Source: Pseudomonas putida
Lineage (GTDB): Bacteria > Pseudomonadota > Gammaproteobacteria > Pseudomonadales > Pseudomonadaceae
Length of the DNA stretch: 64,000 nt
Direction: 5' to 3'
Assembly: GCF_030159595.1 (NCBI RefSeq)
Contig: NZ_BSKJ01000004.1
Span: 349,747-413,746 of the forward strand
The notes beneath the pieces are model-generated. The model was not told the origin of the DNA, ran no database searches, and saw only the letters and a list, made by a program, of their open reading frames with translations. Numbering within the stretch: position 1 is the first letter of the stretch; every line of letters begins with the position of its first letter. The position numbers were made by a program, and so were the translations under genes. Below, piece by piece: positions 18,258 to 27,817 of the stretch.

Positions 18258-19586
18258 ATGCGAACCCTTGACGTACACCCGATCATCGATAATGCGCGCT
18301 TTACCTCGTTCCACTGGATGGTCATGGCCTGGTGCGGCCTGCTGTTGATCTTCGACGGCTATGACCTGTTCATTTACGGCGTAGTACTGCCGGTCATCAT
18401 GAAGGAATGGGGGCTGACCCCGTTGCAGGCCGGCGCGCTGGGCAGCTATGCGCTGTTCGGCATGATGTTCGGCGCCCTGGTATTCGGCAGCCTGGCCGAC
18501 CGCATCGGGCGCAAGAAGGGCATCGCCATCTGTTTCGCCTTGTTCTCGGGGGCAACCATTCTCAATGGCTTCGCCAGCAGCCCGAGCGAGTTCGGCATTT
18601 ACCGCTTCATCGCGGGCCTGGGGTGCGGCGGCCTGATGCCCAACGCCGTGGCACTGATGAACGAATACGCCCCCAAGCGCCTGCGCAGCACGCTGGTGGC
18701 GATCATGTTCAGTGGCTATTCGCTGGGCGGTATGCTGTCGGCGGGCGTGGGGATCTTCATGCTGCCGCGCTTTGGTTGGGAGTCGATGTTTTTCGCTGCC
18801 GCAGTGCCACTGTTGCTGCTGCCGGTCATCCTCTACTACCTGCCGGAATCCATCGGCTTTCTGGTGCGCCAAGGCCGTAGCGAAGAAGCGCGCAAGCTGC
18901 TCAAACGGTTGGACCCGGACTGCGATGTGCACGCCGATGACGAGCTGAAGGCCGCTGACCGCAAAGGTGGCGGGGCGTCGGTACTGGAGCTGTTCCGCAA
19001 CGGCTTGGCGATCCGCACCTTGGCGCTGTGGCTGGCGTTCTTCTGCTGCCTGCTGATGGTCTACGCATTGAGCTCGTGGCTGCCGAAGCTGATGGCCAAT
19101 GCCGGCTACAGCCTGGGGTCGAGCTTGTCGTTCCTGCTGGCACTGAACTTCGGCGGCATGGCGGGGGCAATTCTCGGCGGCTGGCTGGGTGACCGCTACA
19201 ACCTGGTCAAAGTGAAAGTGGCCTTCTTCATTGCCGCCGCGCTGTCGATCAGCCTGTTGGGGGTGAACAGCCCGATGCCGGTGCTTTACCTGCTGATCTT
19301 CATTGCCGGCGCCACCACCATCGGCACGCAGATCCTGTTGTATGCGGGCGCTGCGCAAATGTACGGCCTGTCAGTGCGCTCCACCGGCCTGGGCTGGGCC
19401 TCGGGCATCGGTCGCAATGGTGCCATCGTCGGCCCGCTGCTGGGCGGCGCGCTGATGGGCATCAACCTGCCGCTGCAACTCAACTTCATCGCCTTCGCCA
19501 TCCCTGGCGCAATCGCTGCGCTGGCCATGGCCGTGCACCTGGCCAGTGGCCGTCGGCAAGCCCAGGCCGTAGCGGCGCAGGCCTAA
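18258..19586 (+). CDS. benK: Benzoate MFS transporter BenK
   Basis: Inner-membrane major facilitator of the aromatic acid:H+ symporter family, 442 residues, twelve hydrophobic segments. Signature features are the DGYDLFIYG motif (about 35-43) that carries the essential Asp of benzoate permeases and the loop motif GSLADRIGRKKG after TM2. It lies 57 bp after benD on the same strand. It imports benzoate from the periplasm, with benE coding an alternative carrier. Confidence 0.93.
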   Translation: MRTLDVHPIIDNARFTSFHWMVMAWCGLLLIFDGYDLFIYGVVLPVIMKEWGLTPLQAGALGSYALFGMMFGALVFGSLADRIGRKKGIAICFALFSGATILNGFASSPSEFGIYRFIAGLGCGGLMPNAVALMNEYAPKRLRSTLVAIMFSGYSLGGMLSAGVGIFMLPRFGWESMFFAAAVPLLLLPVILYYLPESIGFLVRQGRSEEARKLLKRLDPDCDVHADDELKAADRKGGGASVLELFRNGLAIRTLALWLAFFCCLLMVYALSSWLPKLMANAGYSLGSSLSFLLALNFGGMAGAILGGWLGDRYNLVKVKVAFFIAAALSISLLGVNSPMPVLYLLIFIAGATTIGTQILLYAGAAQMYGLSVRSTGLGWASGIGRNGAIVGPLLGGALMGINLPLQLNFIAFAIPGAIAALAMAVHLASGRRQAQAVAAQA

Positions 19587-19640
19587 CCCGAAGAACAAGC
19601 GCCGGGCACCGAGCCCGGCCAATGCCTTGCCAGAGGTGCC

Positions 19641-20840
19641 ATGAAAACCCTGATCAAGGACAGCTCGCTGTCCGCCATCGTCGCCGGCTGCATCGCCACG
19701 ATGATCTCCTACGCAGGCCCGCTGGTGATCATCTTCCATGCCGCCGAAGCTGCCGGCCTGTCCCATCAGCAGTTGTCTTCCTGGGTCTGGGCCGTGTCCA
19801 TGGGCAGCGCGGTGCTCGGCGCGCTGCTCAGCCTGCGCTATCGGGTGCCGGTAGTGATCGCCTGGTCGATCCCAGGTTCCGCGCTGCTGGTCAGCGCCCT
19901 GCCGCAACTGGGCCTGGAGCAGGCCGTGGGCGCCTACCTAGTGGCTAACCTGGTGCTGTTGCTGATCGGCATCAGCGGGGCCTTCGACCGCATCATCGCG
20001 CGCCTGCCAGGCTCCATCGCTGCCGGCATGCAGGCAGGCATTCTGTTCAGCTTCGGCATCGAAGTGTTCCGCGCCTTGCCGGTGCAACCGCTGCTGGTAC
20101 TGGCAATGTTCACAACCTATGTGCTGATGCGCCGGGTACAGCCACGTTATGCAGTGGCTGCGGTGCTGTGCGTGGGCACCGTGGTGACTGTGGCCAGTGG
20201 CGCGTTCCGCAGTGACGCACTGGTGCTGGAACTGGCTTCGCCACAGTGGGTCACGCCGCAGTTCAGTCTTTCGGCGGTATTCAGCTTGGCCTTGCCAATG
20301 GTGCTGGTGGCGCTGACCGGGCAGTTCATGCCAGGCATGGCGGTACTGCGCAACGCCGGCTACGTCACACCCGCCAGCCCGTTGATCAGCGCCAGTGCCC
20401 TGGCCGGAGCACTGCTGGCGCCGTTCGGTTGCCACGGGCTGAACCTGGCGGCGGTTACCGCCAGCCTGTGCACTGGCCATGAAGCCCATGAAAACCCACG
20501 CCGGCGCTATGTGGCGGCGGTCGCTGGCAGTGCGCTTTACCTGCTGCTGGGGATTGCCGGTGCCACCTTGATGTCGCTGTTCGCCGCCTTTCCTGTTGCG
20601 TTGATCGCCGCCCTGGCCGGTCTGGCCCTGTACGGCGCCATCAGCGAGGCACTCGCGCGCAGCCTGGCAGAACCGGCCGAGCGCGATGCCGGGCTGTTCA
20701 CCTTCCTGGTCACCGCTTCGGGGGTGGCTTTCCTGGGCCTGTCGGCGGCGTTCTGGGGGCTGCTGTTCGGCCTGCTGGCCCACGCGCTGCTCAGGCTGCG
20801 CCTGCCACGTTCCCGGGAGGTGCTGCGCCGTACCCCATGA
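19641..20840 (+). CDS. benE: Benzoate/H+ symporter BenE
   Basis: Inner-membrane transporter of 399 residues, almost entirely hydrophobic, matching the BenE family (SYAGPLVIIFHAAEAAGLS at the start; the conserved FGCHGLNLAAVTASLCTG segment near 275). Its role as a secondary benzoate importer follows from family and operon position. In P. putida KT2440, to my knowledge, a second catechol 1,2-dioxygenase gene (catA2) lies between benK and benE; here the gap is only 54 bp and contains no gene. Confidence 0.92.
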   Translation: MKTLIKDSSLSAIVAGCIATMISYAGPLVIIFHAAEAAGLSHQQLSSWVWAVSMGSAVLGALLSLRYRVPVVIAWSIPGSALLVSALPQLGLEQAVGAYLVANLVLLLIGISGAFDRIIARLPGSIAAGMQAGILFSFGIEVFRALPVQPLLVLAMFTTYVLMRRVQPRYAVAAVLCVGTVVTVASGAFRSDALVLELASPQWVTPQFSLSAVFSLALPMVLVALTGQFMPGMAVLRNAGYVTPASPLISASALAGALLAPFGCHGLNLAAVTASLCTGHEAHENPRRRYVAAVAGSALYLLLGIAGATLMSLFAAFPVALIAALAGLALYGAISEALARSLAEPAERDAGLFTFLVTASGVAFLGLSAAFWGLLFGLLAHALLRLRLPRSREVLRRTP

Positions 20841-20894
20841 ACTGCCGTGTTCCCAACGCTTTACCCATAAAAACAAGATCAAGAGAGCTTCGGA

Positions 20895-22145
20895 ATGAAT
20901 CACACCCCTTGTGTCGCCCTGGGACTGACTTTGCTCAGCCAACCACTGCTGGCTGCCGAAGGCGGCTTCTTCGAGGATTCGAAGGCTACCCTGAGTGCCC
21001 GCAACTATTACTTCAGCCGCGATTTCTCTGACATCGTCGGGGCCAACAAGCAGTCCAAGGCCGAGGAGTGGGCCCAGGGCTTTATCCTCGACTTCAAGAG
21101 TGGCTACACCCCGGGTACGGTCGGCTTTGGCGTGGATGCCCTGGGCCTGCTGGGCATCAAGCTCGACAGCAGCCCCGACCGGGCCAATACCGGCCTGCTG
21201 CCGGTGCATGGCGATGGACGTGCCGCCGATGAGTACAGCCGCCTGGCGCCCACCTTCAAGGCCCGCCTGTCGAAGACCGAGCTGCGCTTCGGTGAGCTGC
21301 AACCCAACCTGCCGGTGCTGACGTTCAGTGATATCCGCCTGCTGCCACCGACTTACCAGGGCGCCAGTTTGAGTTCGTCCGAAATCGATGGGCTGACCTT
21401 GCAGGCCGGCCACCTGAGAAGCACTCACCTGCGCAACGAAGGTGGCGACGGGAAGATGAACGCCATGCTCGGCCATGTGCCGATGCGCCAGGCCGAAAGC
21501 GATGCCTTCAACTATGTGGGCGGTGATTATGCGTTCAATGCCAACCAGAGCAGTGTCAGCCTGTGGTATGGGCAGTTGGAAGACATCTATGAACAAGGCT
21601 TTGTCGGCCTGAAGCACAGCAAGCCCGTGGGGAACTGGGTGCTTAGCGCCAACCTGGGTTACTTCACCGCACGCGAGGATGGCGATGCCTTGCTGGGGAA
21701 TATCGACAACCAGGCGTTCTTCTCGATGTTCACCGCCCGCCATGGCGGCCACAGTTTCCATGCCGGCTACCAGGGTATCTATGGCGACAGCCCGTTCCCT
21801 CGGGTTTTCGCCAACATCTCGCCACTGGGTAACGAGGTGCCGACCTACGAGTTCGCGTATACGGACGAGCGCTCGTACCAAGTGCGATACGACTACAACT
21901 TTGCCGCCATGGGCGTCCCAGGGCTGACGGCGACCGTGCGCTACATAACCGGTAACAATGTCGATACCGGGCTGGGTTACGAAGGGCGAGACCGCGAGCG
22001 TGACCTGGACATTGGCTATGCGGTGCAGAGTGGGGTGCTGAAGGGCCTGGGGATTCGTGTGCGTAATGCCATGGCGCGCTCCAACTACCGCAGCGACATC
22101 GACGAGAACCGCCTGACGCTGGTGTACACCTGGCAGCTGTTCTGA
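20895..22145 (+). CDS. benF: OprD-family porin BenF
   Basis: Outer-membrane channel of 416 residues with a short signal peptide ([10 protein letters not shown]) and a beta-barrel body ending LVYTWQLF. Features of the OprD family are clear: FIDDSKATL-like start, [23 protein letters not shown] and the terminal [16 protein letters not shown]. It probably admits benzoate to the periplasm. It is the last gene of the ben cluster and is preceded by an A-rich leader (AAAAACAAGA) of Crc type. Confidence 0.92.
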   Translation: MNHTPCVALGLTLLSQPLLAAEGGFFEDSKATLSARNYYFSRDFSDIVGANKQSKAEEWAQGFILDFKSGYTPGTVGFGVDALGLLGIKLDSSPDRANTGLLPVHGDGRAADEYSRLAPTFKARLSKTELRFGELQPNLPVLTFSDIRLLPPTYQGASLSSSEIDGLTLQAGHLRSTHLRNEGGDGKMNAMLGHVPMRQAESDAFNYVGGDYAFNANQSSVSLWYGQLEDIYEQGFVGLKHSKPVGNWVLSANLGYFTAREDGDALLGNIDNQAFFSMFTARHGGHSFHAGYQGIYGDSPFPRVFANISPLGNEVPTYEFAYTDERSYQVRYDYNFAAMGVPGLTATVRYITGNNVDTGLGYEGRDRERDLDIGYAVQSGVLKGLGIRVRNAMARSNYRSDIDENRLTLVYTWQLF

Positions 22146-22219
22146 GCCAACCAAGGGAATTGCGCATCAGGGGCGTATGAAGGTAGCTTCCGGAAACGAT
22201 TCCTTCAGGAGCGCGACCC

Positions 22220-23290
22220 TTGGACTCCATCACCCAAGCCGTACTCGGCGCCGCGCTGCAAGGCACCCTGCTCGGTCGCATCCAGGGCCGCCGCTCGCTG
22301 TTGTACGGCGCGGCGCTGGGCACGCTGCCCGACCTGGACGTGATCATCCGCTACGCCGACCCGGTGTCGCAGATGACCTACCACCGTGGGTTCTCCCACT
22401 CGCTGTTCGTGCTTACCGGGCTGGCCTTGCTACTGACCTGGCTGGTCCATAAATGCTGGCCTGGCAAGGGTTACACCTTGCCCAGGTTGTTCGTGGCGTT
22501 CTGGCTGGTGCTCATTACCCACCCGTTGCTGGATGCCTTCACGGTTTACGGCACGCAGTTGTTCTGGCCTTTGCAAACCACCCCGCAAAGCTGGGCAGCG
22601 GTGTTCATCATCGACCCGGTCTACACCTTGCCGCTGCTGGCGGCGGTTATCTACGCCATCTTCATGGGGGTGACTGCAAAGGCGACACGTCTGCTCACCC
22701 TGGCGCTGGTGTTCAGTACCGCTTACTTGGGTTTCGGACTTGCCGGGCGCATGGCGGCGGAGCAGCGCTTCCAGGCGGCGCTGGATCTGCAAGGCATTGT
22801 CGTCAGTGAAGTGCGCGCTGTGCCGATCGCTTTCAATAGCCTGGTCTGGCGAGTACTGGCCAAGACCCCGGAGGGTGATTACTACGAGGGCATCAGCAGC
22901 GGGTTCGACCGCCAAGCGCCTGAAATGCAGCGCTTGCCGCGTAATCTGGAGCTGGCGAAAGCATTGGCCGGAAGCCCTTTGCACCAACGTTTGCGCTGGT
23001 TTACCGATGACTGGCTGCGCTACGACCAGGTGGGCGACGCGCTGGTGGTGACCGACCTGCGCATGGGCATCCCTGGCAACTACACCTTCCGTTTCAACAT
23101 GGCCCACCGTGACAGCCAGGGCCACTGGGTTGCCGATGTACCTTCGCGGTGGCAAGGCAGCGGGCCTGGCTCGATGTTCAACGGTGATGACCTGCTGTTG
23201 ATCTGGCGACGTATTGTCGACCAGCAGCCACCACTGCCATTGGCCACCTGGACGGACGCGTACATGAGGCCAGCCCCGAGCACGCCCTAG
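22220..23290 (+). CDS. Membrane-bound metal-dependent hydrolase (YdjM family)
   Basis: Inner-membrane protein of 356 residues. The N-terminal part (MDSITQAVLGAALQG.., HRGFSHSLF near 54-62, THPLLDAFT near 96) carries the conserved His/Asp residues of YdjM-type predicted membrane metal hydrolases, followed by four to five hydrophobic segments and a soluble C-terminal half. The start is a TTG at 22220, supported by AGGAGCG eight bases upstream and by the family's conserved MDSITQ beginning. The substrate is unknown. It stands apart from the ben cluster. Confidence 0.8.
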   Translation: MDSITQAVLGAALQGTLLGRIQGRRSLLYGAALGTLPDLDVIIRYADPVSQMTYHRGFSHSLFVLTGLALLLTWLVHKCWPGKGYTLPRLFVAFWLVLITHPLLDAFTVYGTQLFWPLQTTPQSWAAVFIIDPVYTLPLLAAVIYAIFMGVTAKATRLLTLALVFSTAYLGFGLAGRMAAEQRFQAALDLQGIVVSEVRAVPIAFNSLVWRVLAKTPEGDYYEGISSGFDRQAPEMQRLPRNLELAKALAGSPLHQRLRWFTDDWLRYDQVGDALVVTDLRMGIPGNYTFRFNMAHRDSQGHWVADVPSRWQGSGPGSMFNGDDLLLIWRRIVDQQPPLPLATWTDAYMRPAPSTP

Positions 23291-23361
23291 CCAGCCTGTG
23301 GCCTTGCATTAGCTGGCATCGGCCCCATTTATGCCGGTTCGATGACTCCAGGAACCCGCTC

Positions 23362-24273
23362 ATGGAACCCAACCGCTTCGGCGACATTGCCGCTTTCGTC
23401 AGCGCCGCGAAGGCTGGCAGCTTCACCGCTGCCGCCGCCAGCCTTGGCCTGACCCGATCGGCGGTAGGCAAAAGCATCGCTCGCCTGGAGGCACGCATGG
23501 CGGTGCGCCTGCTCAATCGCACCACGCGCAAGCTGAGCCTGACCGACGAGGGCCTGGTGGCATTCGAGCGCTGGCGGCAGATTCTGGATGACCTGGACGA
23601 GGTGGAAAGCACCATGGCCCAGCGCCGTGGCAAGCCTACGGGTACCCTGCGCCTGACCGCACCGCTGTCTCTCGGCCAACGCCATGTATTGCCAATCCTC
23701 GACCAATACCTCAAGCAATGGCCCGAACTGCGTGCGGACATTCGCTTCACCGACCGCTTCGTCGACCTGGTCGAGGAGGGCGTTGACGTTGCTGTGCGCA
23801 TCGGTGCCCCCAAGGAAGACTCACAACTGCTGACTCGGACAGTGGCCTGGCAGCAGTTCGTGACCTGTGCATCGCCTGCCTACCTTGAAAAGCGTGGCGT
23901 ACCGCAAGTGCCAGGCGACCTCTATGGCCACGACAAGATCGCCTTCCTCGCAGGCGAAAAAGCCATGCCCTGGCGCTTTCACACCGAAGCCGGGCTGCAC
24001 CTGTGCGAAGACCCCGGGCGACTGAACATAGACAGTTCCGAAGCCATGCTGGACGGCGCCCGGGCGGGTTTCGGGCTGATTCACCTGCCCACCTACATCA
24101 CCGGTGACGACCTGCGCGCCGGCACGTTGGTGGAAGTGCTGCAAGCCTACCGGCCACCGGCAGACCCGATCCGCATCGTCTACCCAAGCAAACGTCATTT
24201 GTCCCCGCGCGTACGCGGCTTTATCGACTTGTTGGTGGCCAGTTGGGAACCGGGCGTGCCTTGGGAGTACTGA
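23362..24273 (+). CDS. LysR-type regulator (AaeR/DhcR-like branch)
   Basis: Transcription regulator of 303 residues. The winged HTH is at about 5-65 ([46 protein letters not shown]), and a typical periplasmic-binding-like effector domain starts near 92 ([20 protein letters not shown]). It is encoded on the same strand just upstream of the flavin monooxygenase gene, which may be its target. The effector is unknown. Confidence 0.83.
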   Translation: MEPNRFGDIAAFVSAAKAGSFTAAAASLGLTRSAVGKSIARLEARMAVRLLNRTTRKLSLTDEGLVAFERWRQILDDLDEVESTMAQRRGKPTGTLRLTAPLSLGQRHVLPILDQYLKQWPELRADIRFTDRFVDLVEEGVDVAVRIGAPKEDSQLLTRTVAWQQFVTCASPAYLEKRGVPQVPGDLYGHDKIAFLAGEKAMPWRFHTEAGLHLCEDPGRLNIDSSEAMLDGARAGFGLIHLPTYITGDDLRAGTLVEVLQAYRPPADPIRIVYPSKRHLSPRVRGFIDLLVASWEPGVPWEY

Positions 24274-24373
24274 TTGGGGAATACCAGGCCCCTATGCCGG
24301 GCCTGAAGCCGGGTTTATCGCTGGCGGCGCAGCAGGGAAACTGGCAGCCACTGATAATCCCTCTGGAGACCCC

Positions 24374-25354
24374 ATGACTGCACTGTCCGTACTGGATCTG
24401 GTCATGATCGGCGAAGGCAAGACCTTCGCCGACGCGATCGAAGAATCCCGCCAGCTGGCGCGGCATGTCGAGCAACAGCACTACAGCCGTTACTGGATCG
24501 CCGAACACCATGACATGCCGGGCATCGGCTCGGCGGCCACTTCGCTGGTGATCAACGAAGTCGCCAACGCCACCCGGCACATCCGTGTTGGCGCGGGTGG
24601 CATCATGCTGCCCAACCATGCGCCGTTGGTGGTGGCCGAGCAGTTCGGCACCCTCGATACCTTGCACCCGGGCCGCATCGACTTGGGCCTGGGCCGCGCG
24701 CCTGGCACTTCCGGGCCGACAGTACGGGCCTTGCGCGGTGCTGCGCCAGAGCGTGATTTCAGCCAGGACATCGCCGAACTGCGTGATTACCTGGCCGACA
24801 ACGGCAAACGCCGGGTGCGTGGCGTACCGGGTAGCCACGATGTACCTGTGTGGATCCTTGGCTCCAGCCTGTTCGGCGCTGACCTGGCAGCGAAGCTGGG
24901 CCTGCCTTACGCCTTCGCCTCGCACTTTGCACCGCGTTACCTGCTGCAGGCGATTGCCCATTACCGGGCCAACTTCCAGCCTTCGGCGCAGTTGGCCAAG
25001 CCTTATGTGATGGTGGGCATGAACCTGTTCGCAGCTGCCAGTGATGCCGAGGCGGATTACCTGGCCAGCTCCCATCGCAAGTGGATGCTGGACCTGCACG
25101 TCGGGCGCTTTGGTTTGTTGCCCAAGCCGCAGGAGGGTTATGTGCAAAGCCTGCCTGAGCATGAGCGCGCAGTGCTGGAACAGGTGATGGCCTGCACCGT
25201 CGCGGGTGGGCCTGAGCGAGTGAGGGAAGGGCTGCGCTCGCTAATCGAGCAGACCGGGGCGGATGAGCTGATGATCGATTGCCGCATCCATGACCCGCTG
25301 GCGCGGCAGCGGTCACATGCCTATGCGGCTCAGGCCTTGGCCGAACTGGGTTGA
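24374..25354 (+). CDS. Luciferase-like (LLM class) flavin-dependent oxidoreductase
   Basis: Cytoplasmic FMN-dependent monooxygenase-family enzyme of 326 residues: [18 protein letters not shown] at the N-terminus, [19 protein letters not shown] and LGLGRAPGT in the TIM barrel, matching the MsnO8/YhbW-like group of LLM proteins. The ATG at 24374 is preceded by CTCTGGAG. It is followed by a REP hairpin and a terminator shared with the convergent reductase gene. The substrate is unknown. Confidence 0.85.
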   Translation: MTALSVLDLVMIGEGKTFADAIEESRQLARHVEQQHYSRYWIAEHHDMPGIGSAATSLVINEVANATRHIRVGAGGIMLPNHAPLVVAEQFGTLDTLHPGRIDLGLGRAPGTSGPTVRALRGAAPERDFSQDIAELRDYLADNGKRRVRGVPGSHDVPVWILGSSLFGADLAAKLGLPYAFASHFAPRYLLQAIAHYRANFQPSAQLAKPYVMVGMNLFAAASDAEADYLASSHRKWMLDLHVGRFGLLPKPQEGYVQSLPEHERAVLEQVMACTVAGGPERVREGLRSLIEQTGADELMIDCRIHDPLARQRSHAYAAQALAELG

Positions 25355-25360
25355 AGCGAC

Positions 25361-25394
25361 TGGCCTCTTCGCGGGTAAAACCGTGAAGAGGCCA
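25361..25394. repeat. REP-type palindrome
   Basis: TGGCCTCTTCGCGG and CCGTGAAGAGGCCA face each other across 6 nt, immediately after the LLM oxidoreductase stop. One internal mismatch separates it from a perfect palindrome. Confidence 0.65.
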
Positions 25395-25410
25395 GCATTG
25401 GCAACAAAAA

Positions 25411-25434
25411 ACGGGAGCCCATATGGGCTCCCGT
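25411..25434. terminator. Bidirectional intrinsic terminator
   Basis: Perfect 10-bp hairpin (ACGGGAGCCC, ATAT loop, GGGCTCCCGT) preceded by six A and followed by TTT. It lies between convergent genes ending at 25354 and 25442. The longer T run is on the minus strand, so it is best suited to end the reductase transcript. Confidence 0.85.
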
Positions 25435-25441
25435 TTCTGCA

Positions 25442-26539
25442 TCAAGCCTGCTTCAGGAACGGATAATCCGTATACCCTTCAGGCCCGTTGGCATAGTCGA
25501 ACTGCGCCCGGTGTTCGTTCAACGGCGCTTGCAGCCGCAGCCGCTCCACCAGGTCCGGGTTGGCGATGTAGCTGCGCCCGAACGCCACGGCATCGATCAA
25601 GCCCCGCCCGATCAGGTCTTCGCCTTTCTCGGCGGTGTAAGCACCGGCCGCGATGATCACGCCCGGGTAGGCAGCGCGGATTGCCTGGCGGAATTCGTCA
25701 CGCAACGGCTTGCCACCCGCCCAGTCAGGCTCGGAGAGGTGCAGGTAGGCAAGGTTGCGCTTGGCCAGCTCGCGGATCAAATAGAGGCCGGCGGCTTCCT
25801 GGTCTTCGCCATTGTCCACGCCATTGAAGCCACCCAACGGGAACACCCGGATGCCGACGCGCTCGGCGCTCCAGTTGGCAACTGCCGCGTCCACGGCCTC
25901 CAGCACAATACGTGCGCGGTTTTCGACGCTGCCGCCGTAACGGTCTTCGCGCTGGTTGGCACTCGGGGTAAGGAACTGGTGCAGCAGGTAACCGTGGGCC
26001 GCATGCAGCTCGATGAAGTCGAACCCGGCTTCACGGGCGTTGATCGCGGCCTGGCCGAAGTCGGCAACGATACCGGCAATTTCCGCTTCGCTGAGCGCCC
26101 GCGGCGCGGAGGTTTCCACGCGCACCAGGTCGCCTTGCTCGTCACGCAGGGTCGTGCGCGCACCTGCCGGCAGGGCCGAAGGGGCCACTGGCGCTTCGCC
26201 GCCAGGTTGCAGTGAAGTGTGTGACACCCGCCCGGTGTGCCAGACCTGTACGGCGCTGTGGCCGCCATCGGCATGAATGCCTTCGTTGATGTGCTTCCAG
26301 GCAGCGATCTGTTCGGCGCTATGAATACCGGGCGAGCCCGAATAGCCCTTGGCCTGGAAGGAGATCTGCGTGGCTTCAGTGATGATCAGGCCAGCACTGG
26401 CACGCTGGCGGTAGTACTCGCCCATCAGCGTAGTGGGTACATCACCCGGCTCCAGGCTGCGCAGACGGGTGAGGGGCGCCATGAAGACACGGTTGGGCAA
26501 GGTGAGGGGGCCAATTTGCAGCGGTTGCAAGAGTTTCAT
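25442..26539 (-). CDS. Alkene reductase, old yellow enzyme family (NemA/xenobiotic reductase type)
   Basis: FMN-dependent NAD(P)H:enone/nitroester reductase of 365 residues. It begins [25 protein letters not shown], with substrate-binding [12 protein letters not shown] (paired His near 180-183) and the Q-RED-YGGS segment typical of OYE proteins. The start at 26539 begins this canonical N-terminus and follows GGAGCTGCA. It probably detoxifies activated alkenes, N-ethylmaleimide or nitrate esters; the natural substrate is unknown. A hairpin lies between it and the upstream aldo/keto reductase gene on the same strand. Confidence 0.88.
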   Translation of the reverse strand: MKLLQPLQIGPLTLPNRVFMAPLTRLRSLEPGDVPTTLMGEYYRQRASAGLIITEATQISFQAKGYSGSPGIHSAEQIAAWKHINEGIHADGGHSAVQVWHTGRVSHTSLQPGGEAPVAPSALPAGARTTLRDEQGDLVRVETSAPRALSEAEIAGIVADFGQAAINAREAGFDFIELHAAHGYLLHQFLTPSANQREDRYGGSVENRARIVLEAVDAAVANWSAERVGIRVFPLGGFNGVDNGEDQEAAGLYLIRELAKRNLAYLHLSEPDWAGGKPLRDEFRQAIRAAYPGVIIAAGAYTAEKGEDLIGRGLIDAVAFGRSYIANPDLVERLRLQAPLNEHRAQFDYANGPEGYTDYPFLKQA

Positions 26540-26605
26540 TGCAGCTCCAGAGGTGGAAAACCAATGGTGCGCACGATACCGGGGTGATTGGGGAAAGGGG
26601 GGACC

Positions 26606-26627
26606 GGGAGCCCGGCGCAGGGCTCCC
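26606..26627 (-). terminator. Hairpin after the aldo/keto reductase gene
   Basis: GGGAGCCC and GGGCTCCC form an 8-bp stem around a 6-nt loop between the stop of the aldo/keto reductase (26635) and the start of the alkene reductase (26539). It lacks a strong T tract, so termination may be partial. Confidence 0.45.
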
Positions 26628-26634
26628 CAATGCG

Positions 26635-27645
26635 TCAACTGCGCGCCAACCGCCCACTCACATAATGCGCCACATCATTGAACCCTGGCGTGGATGCATG
26701 CCCCGGTGTCACCAGGGAGTCGATGAAGGCCTCATCCTCCGCCGTGATCTTCACCGCCAATGCACCGCCATAGGTGTCCCACTGCTCCTCGGTGCGCGGC
26801 CCGACAATCGCCGAGCTCACCAGCTGGTTATTCAGCACCCAGGCAATGGCGAACTCAACCATTCCCACGCCCTTGGCCTCAACGTAGGCCTGGATCTTCC
26901 GGGCGATGGCCAACGACTCCTGGCGCCACTCCACTTCCATGATGCGCTTGTCCTGGCGCCCTGCGCGGCTGCCAGCATCCGGCACCGCACCCGGCGCGTA
27001 CTTGCCACTGAGTACGCCACGCGCCAACGGGCTGAACGGCACCACACCCAGGCCATGGGCGGCGGCGGCAGTGAGCTGCTCTGGCTCGGCCTGACGGTTG
27101 ACGATGTTGTACAGCGGCTGGCTCACCACCGGCCTGGGCACCCCGAGGCGCTCGGCAATGTGACAGACCTCGGCAATGCGCCAGCCACGGAAGTTGGACA
27201 CGCCCCAGTAGCGGATCTTGCCTTGGCGCAGCAGGTCGCCGATGGCCTGTACGGTCTCTTCCAGCGGTACCTTGTGGTCTTCGCGGTGCAGGTAGTAGAT
27301 GTCCAGATAGTCCATGCCCATGCGGTTGAGCGTGGCTTCCAGAGCATTGAAAACGTGCTTGCGCGACAGCCCGGTGCGGTTGGGCAGGCCATCGGCCGGG
27401 CCGAAGCCCACCTTGCTGGCGACGATCCAGTCGTGGCGATGGCGTGCCACCGCTTCACCGACGATTTCTTCCGACCGCCCGGCGTTGTACACGTCGGCGG
27501 TGTCGATGAAATTGATGCCCTGGTCCCAGGCCTTGTCGATGATACGCAAGGCGTCCTCGGTACTGGTCTGCTCGCCAAACATCATGCTGCCCAGGGTCAG
27601 GGCGGAAACCTGCAGGCCACTGTGGCCGAGGGGGCGGTAGATCAT
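26635..27645 (-). CDS. Aldo/keto reductase
   Basis: NAD(P)H-dependent oxidoreductase of 336 residues with a TIM-barrel AKR fold. The catalytic tetrad is readable: Asp in [10 protein letters not shown], Tyr of the same segment, Lys in VASKVG and His in YYLHREDHK. The [12 protein letters not shown] segment near 280 binds the cofactor phosphate. It is similar to YghZ/Tas-type stress reductases acting on small aldehydes. It lies on the same strand as the alkene reductase and may share its detoxifying role. Confidence 0.88.
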   Translation of the reverse strand: MIYRPLGHSGLQVSALTLGSMMFGEQTSTEDALRIIDKAWDQGINFIDTADVYNAGRSEEIVGEAVARHRHDWIVASKVGFGPADGLPNRTGLSRKHVFNALEATLNRMGMDYLDIYYLHREDHKVPLEETVQAIGDLLRQGKIRYWGVSNFRGWRIAEVCHIAERLGVPRPVVSQPLYNIVNRQAEPEQLTAAAAHGLGVVPFSPLARGVLSGKYAPGAVPDAGSRAGRQDKRIMEVEWRQESLAIARKIQAYVEAKGVGMVEFAIAWVLNNQLVSSAIVGPRTEEQWDTYGGALAVKITAEDEAFIDSLVTPGHASTPGFNDVAHYVSGRLARS

Positions 27646-27731
27646 GCGCTTGGGTCCTTTTGCAGATGAGTTGATCTGACTGTTTTACACGCGACGGAAG
27701 GCCATTGAAAGGTAGGGCGCGAATCGGGTGC

Positions 27732-27751
27732 CACCTGACATTTCTGTCAGT
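27732..27751 (+). promoter_or_regulatory. Conserved palindromic element upstream of orphan Rhs gene 2
   Basis: Contains a perfect dyad CTGACA-TTTC-TGTCAG. The 20-nt block is identical at 18 of 20 positions to 13523-13542 and ends 66 nt before the ATG of the second orphan Rhs gene. The shared block lies outside the two coding regions. Confidence 0.6.
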
Positions 27752-27817
27752 AGGCCGCTGGCAAAGAACACTCTATTGTTTGGCGCATACCGGATTGGTT
27801 CAAAGGAAAATGCCCCC

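Noticed and set aside
17415..19358. Long minus-strand open frame (647 codons) opposite benD and benK
   Set aside because: Same reason: antisense to clear BenD and BenK, composition typical of a reverse-frame artefact.
19938..22154. Long minus-strand open frame (738 codons) opposite benE and benF
   Set aside because: It is a shadow of two well-supported genes in GC-rich DNA; the translation is Gln/His/Arg-rich low complexity with no family resemblance.
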